From: Betaproteobacteria bacterium
GTDB lineage: Bacteria > Pseudomonadota > Gammaproteobacteria > Burkholderiales > SG8-41
Length of the DNA: 45,357 nt
Assembly: GCA_016199545.1 (NCBI GenBank)
Contig: JACQGN010000334.1
Coordinates: 1 to 45,357, forward strand
Reading direction: 5' to 3'
Part shown: piece by piece, positions 27,582-36,735 of the stretch
Layout: each line of letters begins with the position of its first letter
Position numbering within the stretch: the stretch's first letter is position 1
Position numbers and translations under genes: made by a program
The notes under the pieces: model-generated
Databases searched by the model: none
The model's input: the letters and a program-made list of their open reading frames with translations, nothing else
What the model was told of the DNA's origin: nothing

Positions 27582-28592
27582 TTACCGGACAAGAAATACT
27601 TCTCCCGCCCGCACCCGTTGGCGCCAGTAGTCAAGCAGATCCTGCATCGTCCGTTCGAACGGGATCTGCGGTTCCCAGCCGGTGTGTTTCTGGAATTTCC
27701 GGGTGTCCGGCACCTGCAGGTCGGCATCGATGGGGCGCAGCCGCCCTGCATCGGTCTCGACTTTGAGGTCCTTGCGCTCGCAAAGCGACATGAGGTGCTT
27801 GAGCATCTCGCCGATGGTACAGGAGTAACGCCCTCCGATATTGTAGTACTCCCCGGGCACGGGGTTCACGGTGAGCAGAATGTGATAGGCGCGCACGGCA
27901 TCGCGCACGTCCGACCACGTGCGCAGCGATTCGAGATTGCCGACCTTGATTACGGGCGGAATCATGCCGCGCTCAATCATGGCGATCTGCTTGGAAAACG
28001 TGGATTCCGCGAAAACGTCGCCGCGCCGCGGGCCGGTATGAGTGAACATTCGTGTCGTCAGGACTTTCTGGCCGTAGGCCTCGGCGTGGAAGCGGCCAAC
28101 CAGGTCGGTTCCGACTTTCGAGATCGCGTAAGGGGAAGCCGGGTGAAACGTGCATTCCTCGCTGATCGGCACCTTCTCCCGGGGAACCCGGCCGTACACC
28201 TCGGACGAGGAACACACGTGGATTACTGGATCAACGCCGGGAAGCCGCCGCAATGCTTCCAGCACGCGCTCGGTGCCTTGGATATTGGTGTCGTAGGTGT
28301 CAAGCGGAGAGGCAAAACTCGTTGTCGGATAGCTTTGGGCTGCCAAATGAAAAACGTAATCGGGCATTGCCTGCTCGACCACGTTCTGGATCGAGATGTA
28401 GTCCCGTAGATCGCCGTACAAAAAGAAAACGCGATCGCGCCGGTTGGCCCGCTCGAGCAGATGCTTGACGTTGTCGAGCGCGCTGCGCCAGCGGCACATG
28501 CCGTAGATATCCCAATCGGTGTGCTCGAGCAGGTAATCGGCAAGGTGAGAGCCGACCATGCCCGAGATACCGGTGATCAAGGCTCTTTTCAT
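27582..28592 (-). CDS. GDP-mannose 4,6-dehydratase-like (Gmd family) SDR
   Basis: 'MKRALITGISGMVGSHLADYLLE', 'SSSEVYGRVP', 'YAISKVGTDLVGRFHAEAYGQ', 'HTGPRRGDVFAESTFSKQIAMIE'. Confidence 0.85.
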   Translation of the reverse strand: MKRALITGISGMVGSHLADYLLEHTDWDIYGMCRWRSALDNVKHLLERANRRDRVFFLYGDLRDYISIQNVVEQAMPDYVFHLAAQSYPTTSFASPLDTYDTNIQGTERVLEALRRLPGVDPVIHVCSSSEVYGRVPREKVPISEECTFHPASPYAISKVGTDLVGRFHAEAYGQKVLTTRMFTHTGPRRGDVFAESTFSKQIAMIERGMIPPVIKVGNLESLRTWSDVRDAVRAYHILLTVNPVPGEYYNIGGRYSCTIGEMLKHLMSLCERKDLKVETDAGRLRPIDADLQVPDTRKFQKHTGWEPQIPFERTMQDLLDYWRQRVRAGEVFLVR

Positions 28593-28919
28593 TGCCATCG
28601 AGGGTCTTTGCTGCTGCCGTTGCGTATTCACGCTCGGGCGGGCGGGGGGAACAGAAGCCTCATTTTACGATAATCGACCACTGTTTCCAATGCTTCGGCT
28701 TCCCAATCGATGCCGCGTGCATTAATATTCGACTCGGCGCAAACAAGAACCGCCTCGCTCCCGCAGTCGTCTGACTCACGCGGACGCGATCAACCCCGGT
28801 GCCTGTATGCAAGCGCCATCGGCGCTACGCGCCGGGAGCGGTATGGCACGACGCGGTGTTATCGGCGAATTGCCAGTTCGCATGCACGGATTCTGGATAG
28901 CTTGGGCGGGCCCGCTGTT

Positions 28920-31406
28920 GTGACAGAGCAACCTCTCGTATCAATTCTCTCTTTTTGCAAGGATCGCGCCTCGACGATACGACGCAGCATCGAGAGCGTC
29001 TTGAGCCAGTCCTATCGCAACATCGAGTTCGTGGTCCAGGATGGCGCCTCGACCGACGGCACCGTCGAAATCCTGAAAAGTTACAACGACCCCAGGATCA
29101 AGGTCATTTCCGAACACGACACCGGGCCTGCCGAGGGGTTCTGGAAGGTGATGAACCGTTGCGAGGGCGAGTTTATCGGGACCTGCCTGTCGGACGAGGA
29201 ACTGGTGCCAGGCGCGATCGAGAAGGCGGTGGCGTACTTACGGGAGCACGCCGATGTCGGCGCACTCACGTGCGACGGCTGGGTCACCGACGCGAACGGG
29301 AAGATCATTGACGAGTTCAATGCGGGCGACTTCAACCTCGTGGATTATCTATTCGGGAAGTACTGTCCGTTCTGGCCGGGCAGTTTTTTCCGCAGGCAGG
29401 CGCTTCTCGACGTCGGCCTGAAAACCCACGACTGGACCATCGAATGCCTTGAGTTCGAGACTTGGTGCCGGCTCGGCGCCCAGCATGTCGTCAAACACGA
29501 GCCGATTCGGATGTCGAAATATGCGGTGCACGAAGGGCAGCTCAGCAACACGCGGCAGTACTTTCACGAGCACTTCGACAATCGCGCCAGGGTGATCCGC
29601 GCGATGTTCTCGGCGCCGGGCTTCTTCGGCGAGGATGAAATCAAGCTCAACGGCTGCCTGTACAACCAGCTTTACCTCCTTTACAACCACGTCCGGGCGC
29701 ACCGGCTGGCCGACCAGGAGAGTTTGCTCCTGGAGCGGATCAGGCAGGTGAAGTCCAGCATTCCAGTACTGGACCGCGTGGGCTATCGCGAATACTTCAA
29801 CTTCCTGGACGGGACGCGAAGGGGCTGGAGTTCGGCGGGCGAGGGTTCAGCAGTTATCCGCAGGATACGGGGAATCTGGGTGAAGATCGCGCTCACCATT
29901 CCGTCCTCGGTCCGCCAGCGTCTTCCGACGCGTGCCAAGGAATCGGTGCGCAAGATTTTCACGACCCTGCTGCATCTTGCCATCACGACTAAGGCATCTC
30001 TCGGACAAATCGTCCGGAACCGGCGAGGGCCTGCAGAAGAAGCCGTACCGGTCGCCGTCGAGCCGGAGTTCTCGCCCCTGCTCTACCACGATGTGGCGGC
30101 GCTCTACTACGCGCGCGGCCAGATTTACCAGGCGTTGGAGAACTGGAAGAAAGCGGAGGCGCTTGACGACGCGACGATAGACGGCCTCGCGTGCCAGGCG
30201 AGGCTCATGCTGCCGGAAGCCACGTACGAGACCCTGCTTGAAGGCCAGCGGCGGTGGGCGGAGAAGCACGCCAACCCGATACCGTCGCTGCCCGGGATTT
30301 CGGTCCGGCCGTACGACCGCAAGCGGAAGATACGGGTGGGATATTTCTCGTCCTTTGCGGAAAGCTACGTCATGCGGGTAATCGTGCTTTCGGTCTTGAA
30401 GCACGTCAACCGCGAAAGATTCGAGATCTTCGGCTACGCCCCGAGCCTGGCGCCCGCTGATGTCGAGGCGCATTTCGACCGGTTCGTCACGACCGGGGCC
30501 GCTTCGGACCGGGAATTTGTCGAGCTCGTCCGCTCCGACCAGGTTGATATCTTTATCGAGACGACGGGTTTCTCTCCGTTCAATCGATTCGCCGCAATGG
30601 CGTCCCGGTGCGCCCCCATCCAGATCTCATATCTGAACCACACGGGCACCAGCGCGGTGCCGAACGTTGATTATGTTCTCGCCGACGGGATCTCCGTCTT
30701 GCCGGGCGAGGACCAGTGGTTCACGGAGAAGGTCTGGCGCCTGCCGGGCAGTTTTCTCTGCTACAACTACGACGATTTCGCGATGCCGCCCGTGGCCGAG
30801 CGCCCGAGTAAGAGCCGAGGCTATGTCACCTTCGGCTGCTTCGGCAGCGGCGGCAAGATCGGGGACGCACTGGTAGCCCTCTGGGCCGAGATTCTCAAGA
30901 GAGCGCCAGGCTCGATGTTGTTCTTGCGAAATAGGCAGCTGACTCCCGACGACAATCGGCAGTTCATGATTGACCGCTTCCGCCGACACGGCATTGAGAA
31001 GGGCCGCTTGAGGCTGATGGGAGGCGCCAGCCATGCGACCCTACTGAAATCCTATGACGGGGTGGATATCAGCCTCGACACGTGGCCCTACTGCGGAGGC
31101 AATACGATCGCAGAGCCGATATGGCAGGGCGTTCCGGTCGTTACCCTCAGAGGAAATCGGTTCTCGGGCCGTTACGGAGCCTCCCTGGTGGCGGCAAGCG
31201 GCTGTCCGGAGCTTATTGGGACAACACCCGACGAATATGTGAATCTTGCGGTCCGCTTGAGCGAGCAGCCGGACAGACTCGACTATTATCGGGCCAACCT
31301 GCGGAAGCTGTCCCGTGAATCCAGCTTAGTTGACGCCAAGCGATTTGCGCGCAACCTTTCCGCCGCGTTCGTGGAGATGATGAATATTCTGCACCGGACG
31401 CGGTAA
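28920..31406 (+). CDS. Fusion protein: N-terminal GT2 glycosyltransferase + C-terminal GT41 (O-GlcNAc transferase/SPINDLY-like) domain
   Basis: GT2 'VSILSFCKDRASTIRRSIESVLSQSYRNIEFVVQDGASTDGTVEIL'; GT41 'RCAPIQISYLNHTGTSAVPNVDYVLAD', 'WFTEKVWRLPGSF', 'YVTFGCFGSGGKIGDALVALWAEILKRAPGS', 'DISLDTWPYCGGNTIAEPIWQGVPVVTLRGNRFSGRYGASLVAASGCPELI'; GTG start proposed. Confidence 0.9.
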   Translation: MTEQPLVSILSFCKDRASTIRRSIESVLSQSYRNIEFVVQDGASTDGTVEILKSYNDPRIKVISEHDTGPAEGFWKVMNRCEGEFIGTCLSDEELVPGAIEKAVAYLREHADVGALTCDGWVTDANGKIIDEFNAGDFNLVDYLFGKYCPFWPGSFFRRQALLDVGLKTHDWTIECLEFETWCRLGAQHVVKHEPIRMSKYAVHEGQLSNTRQYFHEHFDNRARVIRAMFSAPGFFGEDEIKLNGCLYNQLYLLYNHVRAHRLADQESLLLERIRQVKSSIPVLDRVGYREYFNFLDGTRRGWSSAGEGSAVIRRIRGIWVKIALTIPSSVRQRLPTRAKESVRKIFTTLLHLAITTKASLGQIVRNRRGPAEEAVPVAVEPEFSPLLYHDVAALYYARGQIYQALENWKKAEALDDATIDGLACQARLMLPEATYETLLEGQRRWAEKHANPIPSLPGISVRPYDRKRKIRVGYFSSFAESYVMRVIVLSVLKHVNRERFEIFGYAPSLAPADVEAHFDRFVTTGAASDREFVELVRSDQVDIFIETTGFSPFNRFAAMASRCAPIQISYLNHTGTSAVPNVDYVLADGISVLPGEDQWFTEKVWRLPGSFLCYNYDDFAMPPVAERPSKSRGYVTFGCFGSGGKIGDALVALWAEILKRAPGSMLFLRNRQLTPDDNRQFMIDRFRRHGIEKGRLRLMGGASHATLLKSYDGVDISLDTWPYCGGNTIAEPIWQGVPVVTLRGNRFSGRYGASLVAASGCPELIGTTPDEYVNLAVRLSEQPDRLDYYRANLRKLSRESSLVDAKRFARNLSAAFVEMMNILHRTR

Positions 31407-31414
31407 AGTTCTTG

Positions 31415-32566
31415 TCAACTTTGCCCGGAGCCTCTGAAAAATCCAGTCAGGCGTCGCGATAGCCTGCCGACACGCCGCCTCACGGCCGAGTAGATCCGGC
31501 GCATCTCTGTACTTCCTCCATTTCGGACGTCGCCGGGACTGGTAAACACTCCGCCTTGTTGATCGAAATATCGTTTCAGGTAATCGTCGTAGCTTACCTT
31601 CTTCCCGCCCGCCTCGGGGGTCAGCAGCTCCAGAAGCGCGTGGCAGTCGGTCTTGTCCTGCAACTGTCGCTGATGGGCCAGGATCAGCTCCGCCGCACAG
31701 TCATTGAGGCAGTAAATTTCGAGGAATGCGGCCAGCTTAAGCAGCTGGGCCGGTGTCACTGTGGCACGACGGCACTGGTTGGCGGGAATCATGAGGTCGC
31801 GGAAATAGAGGGCGTCCCCGTCCATGATCTGCCCGTGGGTGGTGTACGCGAAGAAACGCTGGCCCTCGGGAGTGCGGTAGTCCGCCAGGCCGGGATACGG
31901 CAGAGCGCGACGACTCTGATGGGTGAATTGCAGGCTATAGAGCCGGAAGCCGAACCGCCGCACGTACTCATCGAGCTGCCAGTAAGCGGGGCAGCCGTTG
32001 ATTTCTTCCTGGAATCGCACCTCCGACAGGATGCCGAGGAGCAGCCCGTCTTGCAGGTATGGTTCGCCGCCCATGAGGACATCGAGCTCGGCGCCCTCCA
32101 CGTCCAGCTTGATGAAGTCTATGTTGCGGACGCCGAACTGTTGCAGCGCTCCAACGAGCGTCTGAAGCTTTATGGTTCTCTCGCCGACCGTGATGCCGTT
32201 ATCGCGGTTTAACAGGCGTGCAAAGTAGCTCATGTTCGTCTTGTACAGTCCGCTGCTCGCGCTCAACTTAGTTTCATAGAGGGTGGCTTCACCCTCGGTT
32301 CGCCCCAGCGCGCAGGGGACATACTTCACGTTCGTTGCCGCGGATGCGTTCAGCCGGCGACATTCCTCCTCGTCCGGCTCGAAGCAATAGATGTGGAGAT
32401 GCTTCCCGAAGACCTCCCATTCCGGATTAAAGCCCCACCGCGCGCCGACATCCACGATCGTGACGGGATCGTCCCGGAAAACATCTGTCGTTTCCACCAG
32501 ATATCGCGTCATCGGCGGATTGTGGTTGATTGCGATCGTGTGCATTCTGCGCTCAGCGTCGGGCAT
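31415..32566 (-). CDS. FkbM family methyltransferase
   Basis: 'VTIVDVGARWGFNPEWEVFGKHLHIYCFEPDEEEC', 'IDFIKLDVEGAELDVLMGG'; start uncertain. Confidence 0.82.
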   Translation of the reverse strand: MPDAERRMHTIAINHNPPMTRYLVETTDVFRDDPVTIVDVGARWGFNPEWEVFGKHLHIYCFEPDEEECRRLNASAATNVKYVPCALGRTEGEATLYETKLSASSGLYKTNMSYFARLLNRDNGITVGERTIKLQTLVGALQQFGVRNIDFIKLDVEGAELDVLMGGEPYLQDGLLLGILSEVRFQEEINGCPAYWQLDEYVRRFGFRLYSLQFTHQSRRALPYPGLADYRTPEGQRFFAYTTHGQIMDGDALYFRDLMIPANQCRRATVTPAQLLKLAAFLEIYCLNDCAAELILAHQRQLQDKTDCHALLELLTPEAGGKKVSYDDYLKRYFDQQGGVFTSPGDVRNGGSTEMRRIYSAVRRRVGRLSRRLTGFFRGSGQS

Positions 32567-32854
32567 GGAAAAAGTCGTTATGCGGCTCAACGCGATTGCA
32601 ACCAATCACGACCGAAAAACGGGCCCGTCTCGAAATCGCGTTTTGGCAGGGTGACGCAGTTTGCGCTATGCGTTTCTTACTGCTTGCCTTCCGGCAGTAC
32701 CACGCGAGTAGTGAGCCGTACTCGCCCGGTGTTGCAGCTTCGCAGCCAGCGGGAGCATCGCGCAAATTTCAGCACTGCATTATAATCGTAATCGGCTGAC
32801 TTCTTATGTGCTCGCCGTTTTGATGTTCATAAGTAATCCGGCGCTTGTGCAGGA

Positions 32855-33829
32855 GTGATGGGTCGTAATTTGCCTTTTTCGCGCATGACAGACCGATTGC
32901 CAGCCGCCCATGACGTTGCTCCGCCGTTGAGTGTTGTTGTTTTCGTCAAGAACGCCGCCGCCACGATCGAGCGCGCGCTCACGAGCGTTCTCGAGCACCA
33001 AAGTTTGTCAGCTGAATTGCTGGTGCTCGACGGGGGCTCAGCCGACGGGACCGTCGGGATCATTCGCGGCTACCAGCAGCGTATTGCGTTCTGGCGCAGC
33101 TTCCCGGATGGCGGTCCGGAGTTTGCGATAAGAGAAGGGATCGAACGCGCGTCGGGCGAGGTAATCTGCCTGCTCCCTGCGGACGACTGGCTGGAGCCAG
33201 GCGCACTCGATCACGTTGCGCGGGAATTTGCCGACGATCCCGAGCTGGATGTGTTGTCGTGCGGTGTGCGGATTGTCCATTACGAGGGGGGTGAGAATCT
33301 GGCTGTGGATGCTGAGTTCCTCGATCCAAAGGATCTCGAATTTAGCGTCTACAACATTGTGCGTCGGGTGCTCTCGGGCGGGCGCTTTATCCGTCGCCGC
33401 ATTTGCCGCCAGGTCGGCGGGTACAATCCGGACTACAGTATGTCGAATGACCTCGAATTTTTTATTCGCGTGATCCTCGCCCGACCGAAGGCAAAGGTCC
33501 TCCCGCGGCTGGTCTACACTTATTGCCGACACCCCGCGTCCCGGACGTTGGGGGGTGACCCGGACATGGTCATGGCCATGATGCGCGGTAATATCCGGGT
33601 TGCCGCACACCACCTGGCGTGTTCCTCGCTGCTACCGGACGAGCGGCGCGAACTGCGCGGTTTCCACGGACGGTGTTGTGCGCGCCTGGCGTGGATGTCC
33701 TTGGCGCGAAGGAAGCCCGTGGAGGCGGTTACGGTGTTATATCAGGCCGTCAGGGAGAACTGCATGTGGCCGATCCAGGTGGTCTATTGGCTCGTCCAAT
33801 ACGCTCTGAGATCGAAGCCCTTGATGTGA
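32855..33829 (+). CDS. GT2 family glycosyltransferase
   Basis: 'PLSVVVFVKNAAATIERALTSVLEHQSLSAELLVLDGGSADGTVGII', 'LLPADDWLEPGALDHV'; start 32855 or 32885. Confidence 0.88.
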   Translation: MMGRNLPFSRMTDRLPAAHDVAPPLSVVVFVKNAAATIERALTSVLEHQSLSAELLVLDGGSADGTVGIIRGYQQRIAFWRSFPDGGPEFAIREGIERASGEVICLLPADDWLEPGALDHVAREFADDPELDVLSCGVRIVHYEGGENLAVDAEFLDPKDLEFSVYNIVRRVLSGGRFIRRRICRQVGGYNPDYSMSNDLEFFIRVILARPKAKVLPRLVYTYCRHPASRTLGGDPDMVMAMMRGNIRVAAHHLACSSLLPDERRELRGFHGRCCARLAWMSLARRKPVEAVTVLYQAVRENCMWPIQVVYWLVQYALRSKPLM

Positions 33830-33837
33830 GGGAATTC

Positions 33838-34659
33838 ATGTCGCAGACTTTCCTCATCCGAGCGATTGGCCAGCAGCCACTTCTCAATTTTGGCGAGCTT
33901 TGGGCTTTTCGTCATCTCTTTTACATCCTGGTGTGGCGCGCGCTTCGGGTTCGGTACCAGCAGACCGTGATCGGTGTTGCATGGGCGTTGCTGCAGCCGA
34001 TCCTGTATACCTTCGTGTTCACGGTTATTTTCGGGCTGCTGGTGTCCATTCCGACCAACGGACAGCCGTATCCTGTTTTTGTGATGAGCGGGCTTGCCGT
34101 ATGGTTGTTCGTTGCGCAAGCGTTCAATCAGGCGAGCGCGAGCATGTTCAACAATGCGCACTTGATCAATCGGATTTACTTCCCGCGGATAATCCTGATC
34201 CTTGTTGCCATCGCCGTGGCGCTGGCAGATTTCTTGTTGGCATTTGCCGTCCTCGTCGTGCTCATGATCTGGTATGGCATTGTGCCGACGATGGGGGCGC
34301 TGTATTTCTTGCCCATGATGTTGCTAGCGGTCATGACCATACTGGGATTGTCGCTATGGCTTAGCGCGCTTTACGTACCTTATCGGGATGTGGGACATCT
34401 GCTGCCCTTTATGACAACGATCTGGATGTTTCTCTCGCCGGTCATCTATTCGAGCACCCTGTTGCCGCCGAAGTACCAGCTCCTCTATGCGCTGAATCCG
34501 ATCGTGGTCGTGATCGATACCAGCCGGTGGGCGTTCGCGGGCGGTCCCCCACCACAGGGATGGATGATTGCCGTCTCTTGCGGCGTGGCCGCGTTCTTGT
34601 GCGTGACGGGGTATTGGTTTTTTCGCCGGCAGGAAGCGACCTTTGCCGATGTTGTCTGA
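33838..34659 (+). CDS. wzm: ABC-2 type polysaccharide exporter permease (Wzm)
   Basis: 'RALRVRYQQTVIGVAWALLQPILYTFVFTVIFGLL', multiple TM, directly followed by ATPase gene. Confidence 0.93.
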   Translation: MSQTFLIRAIGQQPLLNFGELWAFRHLFYILVWRALRVRYQQTVIGVAWALLQPILYTFVFTVIFGLLVSIPTNGQPYPVFVMSGLAVWLFVAQAFNQASASMFNNAHLINRIYFPRIILILVAIAVALADFLLAFAVLVVLMIWYGIVPTMGALYFLPMMLLAVMTILGLSLWLSALYVPYRDVGHLLPFMTTIWMFLSPVIYSSTLLPPKYQLLYALNPIVVVIDTSRWAFAGGPPPQGWMIAVSCGVAAFLCVTGYWFFRRQEATFADVV

Positions 34660-34674
34660 AGCGCGGAGAGCACA

Positions 34675-35475
34675 TTGTCGAAAGTCGCGCTGAGCGTTTC
34701 GCGTCTGGGCAAGTGGTACGCCGTTAACGATCTGCGTTACCGCAGAAGTCTGTCCGAGCTGATAATCCAGGTGTTCGCGGCTCCGTTCAGGAGAAAGGCA
34801 GACGTGCGCTCCATCCACCAGGCGCCAGATTCGATCTGGGCGCTGCGGGATATTTCCTTCGAAGTGCAGTCGGGCAGGGTCCTGGGGGTCATTGGACGCA
34901 ACGGCTCGGGCAAGAGCACGTTGCTGAAAATCCTTGCCCGTATCACGACGCCAACGGAAGGCGCGGCGGAGCTTCGCGGCCGCGTCGGCGCATTGCTCGA
35001 GGTGGGAACCGGGTTTCACCCCGACCTGAGCGGTCGGGAAAACATTCTCCTGAACGGCACGATGATAGGGATGACCCCGAAGGAGGTCAGAAGGCGGGAA
35101 GAGGAAATCATCAAGTTTTCAGAATGTGCGGATTTCATCGATACGCCGGTCAGGCATTATTCAAGCGGAATGTTCATGCGCCTCGCGTTCGCGGTGGCCG
35201 CTCACCTTGAAGCCGAAATCATGCTGGTGGACGAGGTGCTGGCGGTCGGTGACGAGGCGTTCCAGCAAAAATGCAAGGCAAAGATCCGGGAAACGGCTTT
35301 GAACGGGCGCACCGTGCTGTTCACGAGCCACGACATGGACTCCATCAAGAAAATTTGCCATTCATGCTTGGTCCTTGACCACGGCAAGGCCGTCCACGTC
35401 GGTGATGTTGACGAAGGCATACGGGTCTACAAGGAGATCTGCGGGATTGCACTGCAGCCACCTCTCAATACCTGA
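34675..35475 (+). CDS. wzt: ABC exporter ATPase (Wzt), short form without C-terminal carbohydrate-binding domain
   Basis: Walker A 'GVIGRNGSGKSTLLKIL', signature 'YSSGMFMRLAFAVAAH', Walker B 'EIMLVDEVLAVGD'; ends at 266 aa. Confidence 0.93.
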   Translation: MSKVALSVSRLGKWYAVNDLRYRRSLSELIIQVFAAPFRRKADVRSIHQAPDSIWALRDISFEVQSGRVLGVIGRNGSGKSTLLKILARITTPTEGAAELRGRVGALLEVGTGFHPDLSGRENILLNGTMIGMTPKEVRRREEEIIKFSECADFIDTPVRHYSSGMFMRLAFAVAAHLEAEIMLVDEVLAVGDEAFQQKCKAKIRETALNGRTVLFTSHDMDSIKKICHSCLVLDHGKAVHVGDVDEGIRVYKEICGIALQPPLNT

Positions 35476-35568
35476 CGCGCGGCGGGACACGGCTAGGATT
35501 CGGGCAATGCCCGCTATGCGGGACCGGGCGCCGCAAAGCCGCCTTCCGGGAAAACCGTCCGGGAACGC

Positions 35569-36612
35569 TCACTCCATCAGCCGGCGCGCCTGTGCGACGT
35601 GGGTGCGATACGCGTCAAAGATGTTCTTGAGCGCCTTCTTCATACCCACCCTTGGTTTCCAGCCGAGTTCGCGGCAGGTGTTGTCGATCCGGGGCACGCG
35701 ATGCTGCATGTCCTGGTAGCCCTCGCCGTAGTAGGCCGCGGACGCTACCTCGTCCAACTTGACTTTCTTCGCACGGGTGCGGTACTCCCGATAGGTCAGG
35801 GCGAGGTCGACCATGGTCTTCGCCAGGTCCCTTATCGACAGGTTATTGGCGGGGTTCCCGATGTTGTAGATCTTGCCGCGTGCTATGCCGTTCTTATTGT
35901 CAATAATCTTCATGAGGGCGTCGATGCCGTCGTCCACGTAGGTGAATGACCGGTGCTGCCTGCCTCCGTCCACGAGCTTGATGTGCTCGCCGCGCACGAT
36001 GTGGCCGAGGAACTGCGTCACCACACGCGAGCTACCCTCTTTGGCGGTGTGCAGACTATCGAGACCGGGACCAATCCAGTTGAATGGCCGGAACAGCGTG
36101 AAATTGAAGCCGTGCTGGGCGCCGTACGCCCAGATGACACGGTCCATGAGCTGCTTCAAGCACGAGTAAATCCAGCGCTGCTTGGCAATAGGCCCCAGGA
36201 CAAGGTCGGAACTTTCAGGGTCGAACTGCTCGTCCCGGCACATGCCATAGACTTCGGACGTGGAGGGGAAGACCAGTCGCTTCCCGTACCTGACGCAGGA
36301 GCGCACGATCGGGAGGTTGGCCTCGAAGTCGAGCTCGAAGACCCGCAGCGGTTCCTTCACGTAGGTCGCGGGAGTCGCGATCGCGACCAACGGGATCACC
36401 GTGTCGCACTTGCGGATGTTGTACTCGATCCACTCCTTGTTGATCGTGATGTCGCCCTCGAAGAAGTGGAATCGCGGCTCGTCCAGCAGATCATTGATGC
36501 GGTCGGTCTGCATATCCATGCCGAAGACCTCCCAGTTGGTGTCGCTGATGATGCGCTTCGAGAGGTGGTGGCCGATGAATCCGTTGACCCCCATTATCAG
36601 TATTTTCTTCAT
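35569..36612 (-). CDS. ArnA decarboxylase-domain-like SDR (UDP-glucuronate decarboxylase / UDP-4-keto-pentose synthase family)
   Basis: 'KILIMGVNGFIGHHLSKRI', 'VIPLVAIATPATYVKEPLRVFELDFEANLPIVRSCVRYGKRLVFPSTSEVYGMC', 'WIYSCLKQLMDRVIWAYG', 'FTLFRPFNWIGPGLD', 'YQDMQHRVPRIDNT'. Confidence 0.85.
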   Translation of the reverse strand: MKKILIMGVNGFIGHHLSKRIISDTNWEVFGMDMQTDRINDLLDEPRFHFFEGDITINKEWIEYNIRKCDTVIPLVAIATPATYVKEPLRVFELDFEANLPIVRSCVRYGKRLVFPSTSEVYGMCRDEQFDPESSDLVLGPIAKQRWIYSCLKQLMDRVIWAYGAQHGFNFTLFRPFNWIGPGLDSLHTAKEGSSRVVTQFLGHIVRGEHIKLVDGGRQHRSFTYVDDGIDALMKIIDNKNGIARGKIYNIGNPANNLSIRDLAKTMVDLALTYREYRTRAKKVKLDEVASAAYYGEGYQDMQHRVPRIDNTCRELGWKPRVGMKKALKNIFDAYRTHVAQARRLME

Positions 36613-36735
36613 CTTTCGCTTTCAGCAGTCCATACGCGCGGCCGCGGATTTGTATAAAATCTTACTCACATTCCAGAGGCGTCGTGAACGCCGGTGGCGT
36701 ATTGCCTGGAGTCATGATGTATTTCGGAGGTGACA

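Noticed and set aside
32781-32786. TATAAT upstream of the GT2 at 32855
   Set aside because: Same problem: no acceptable -35 at proper spacing.
35500-35568. Small hairpins (CCCGCtatGCGGG, CCGGGaaaaccgtCCGGG) between convergent wzt and the ArnA-like gene
   Set aside because: Short stems without a T-tract; could be a terminator but not supported strongly enough to annotate.
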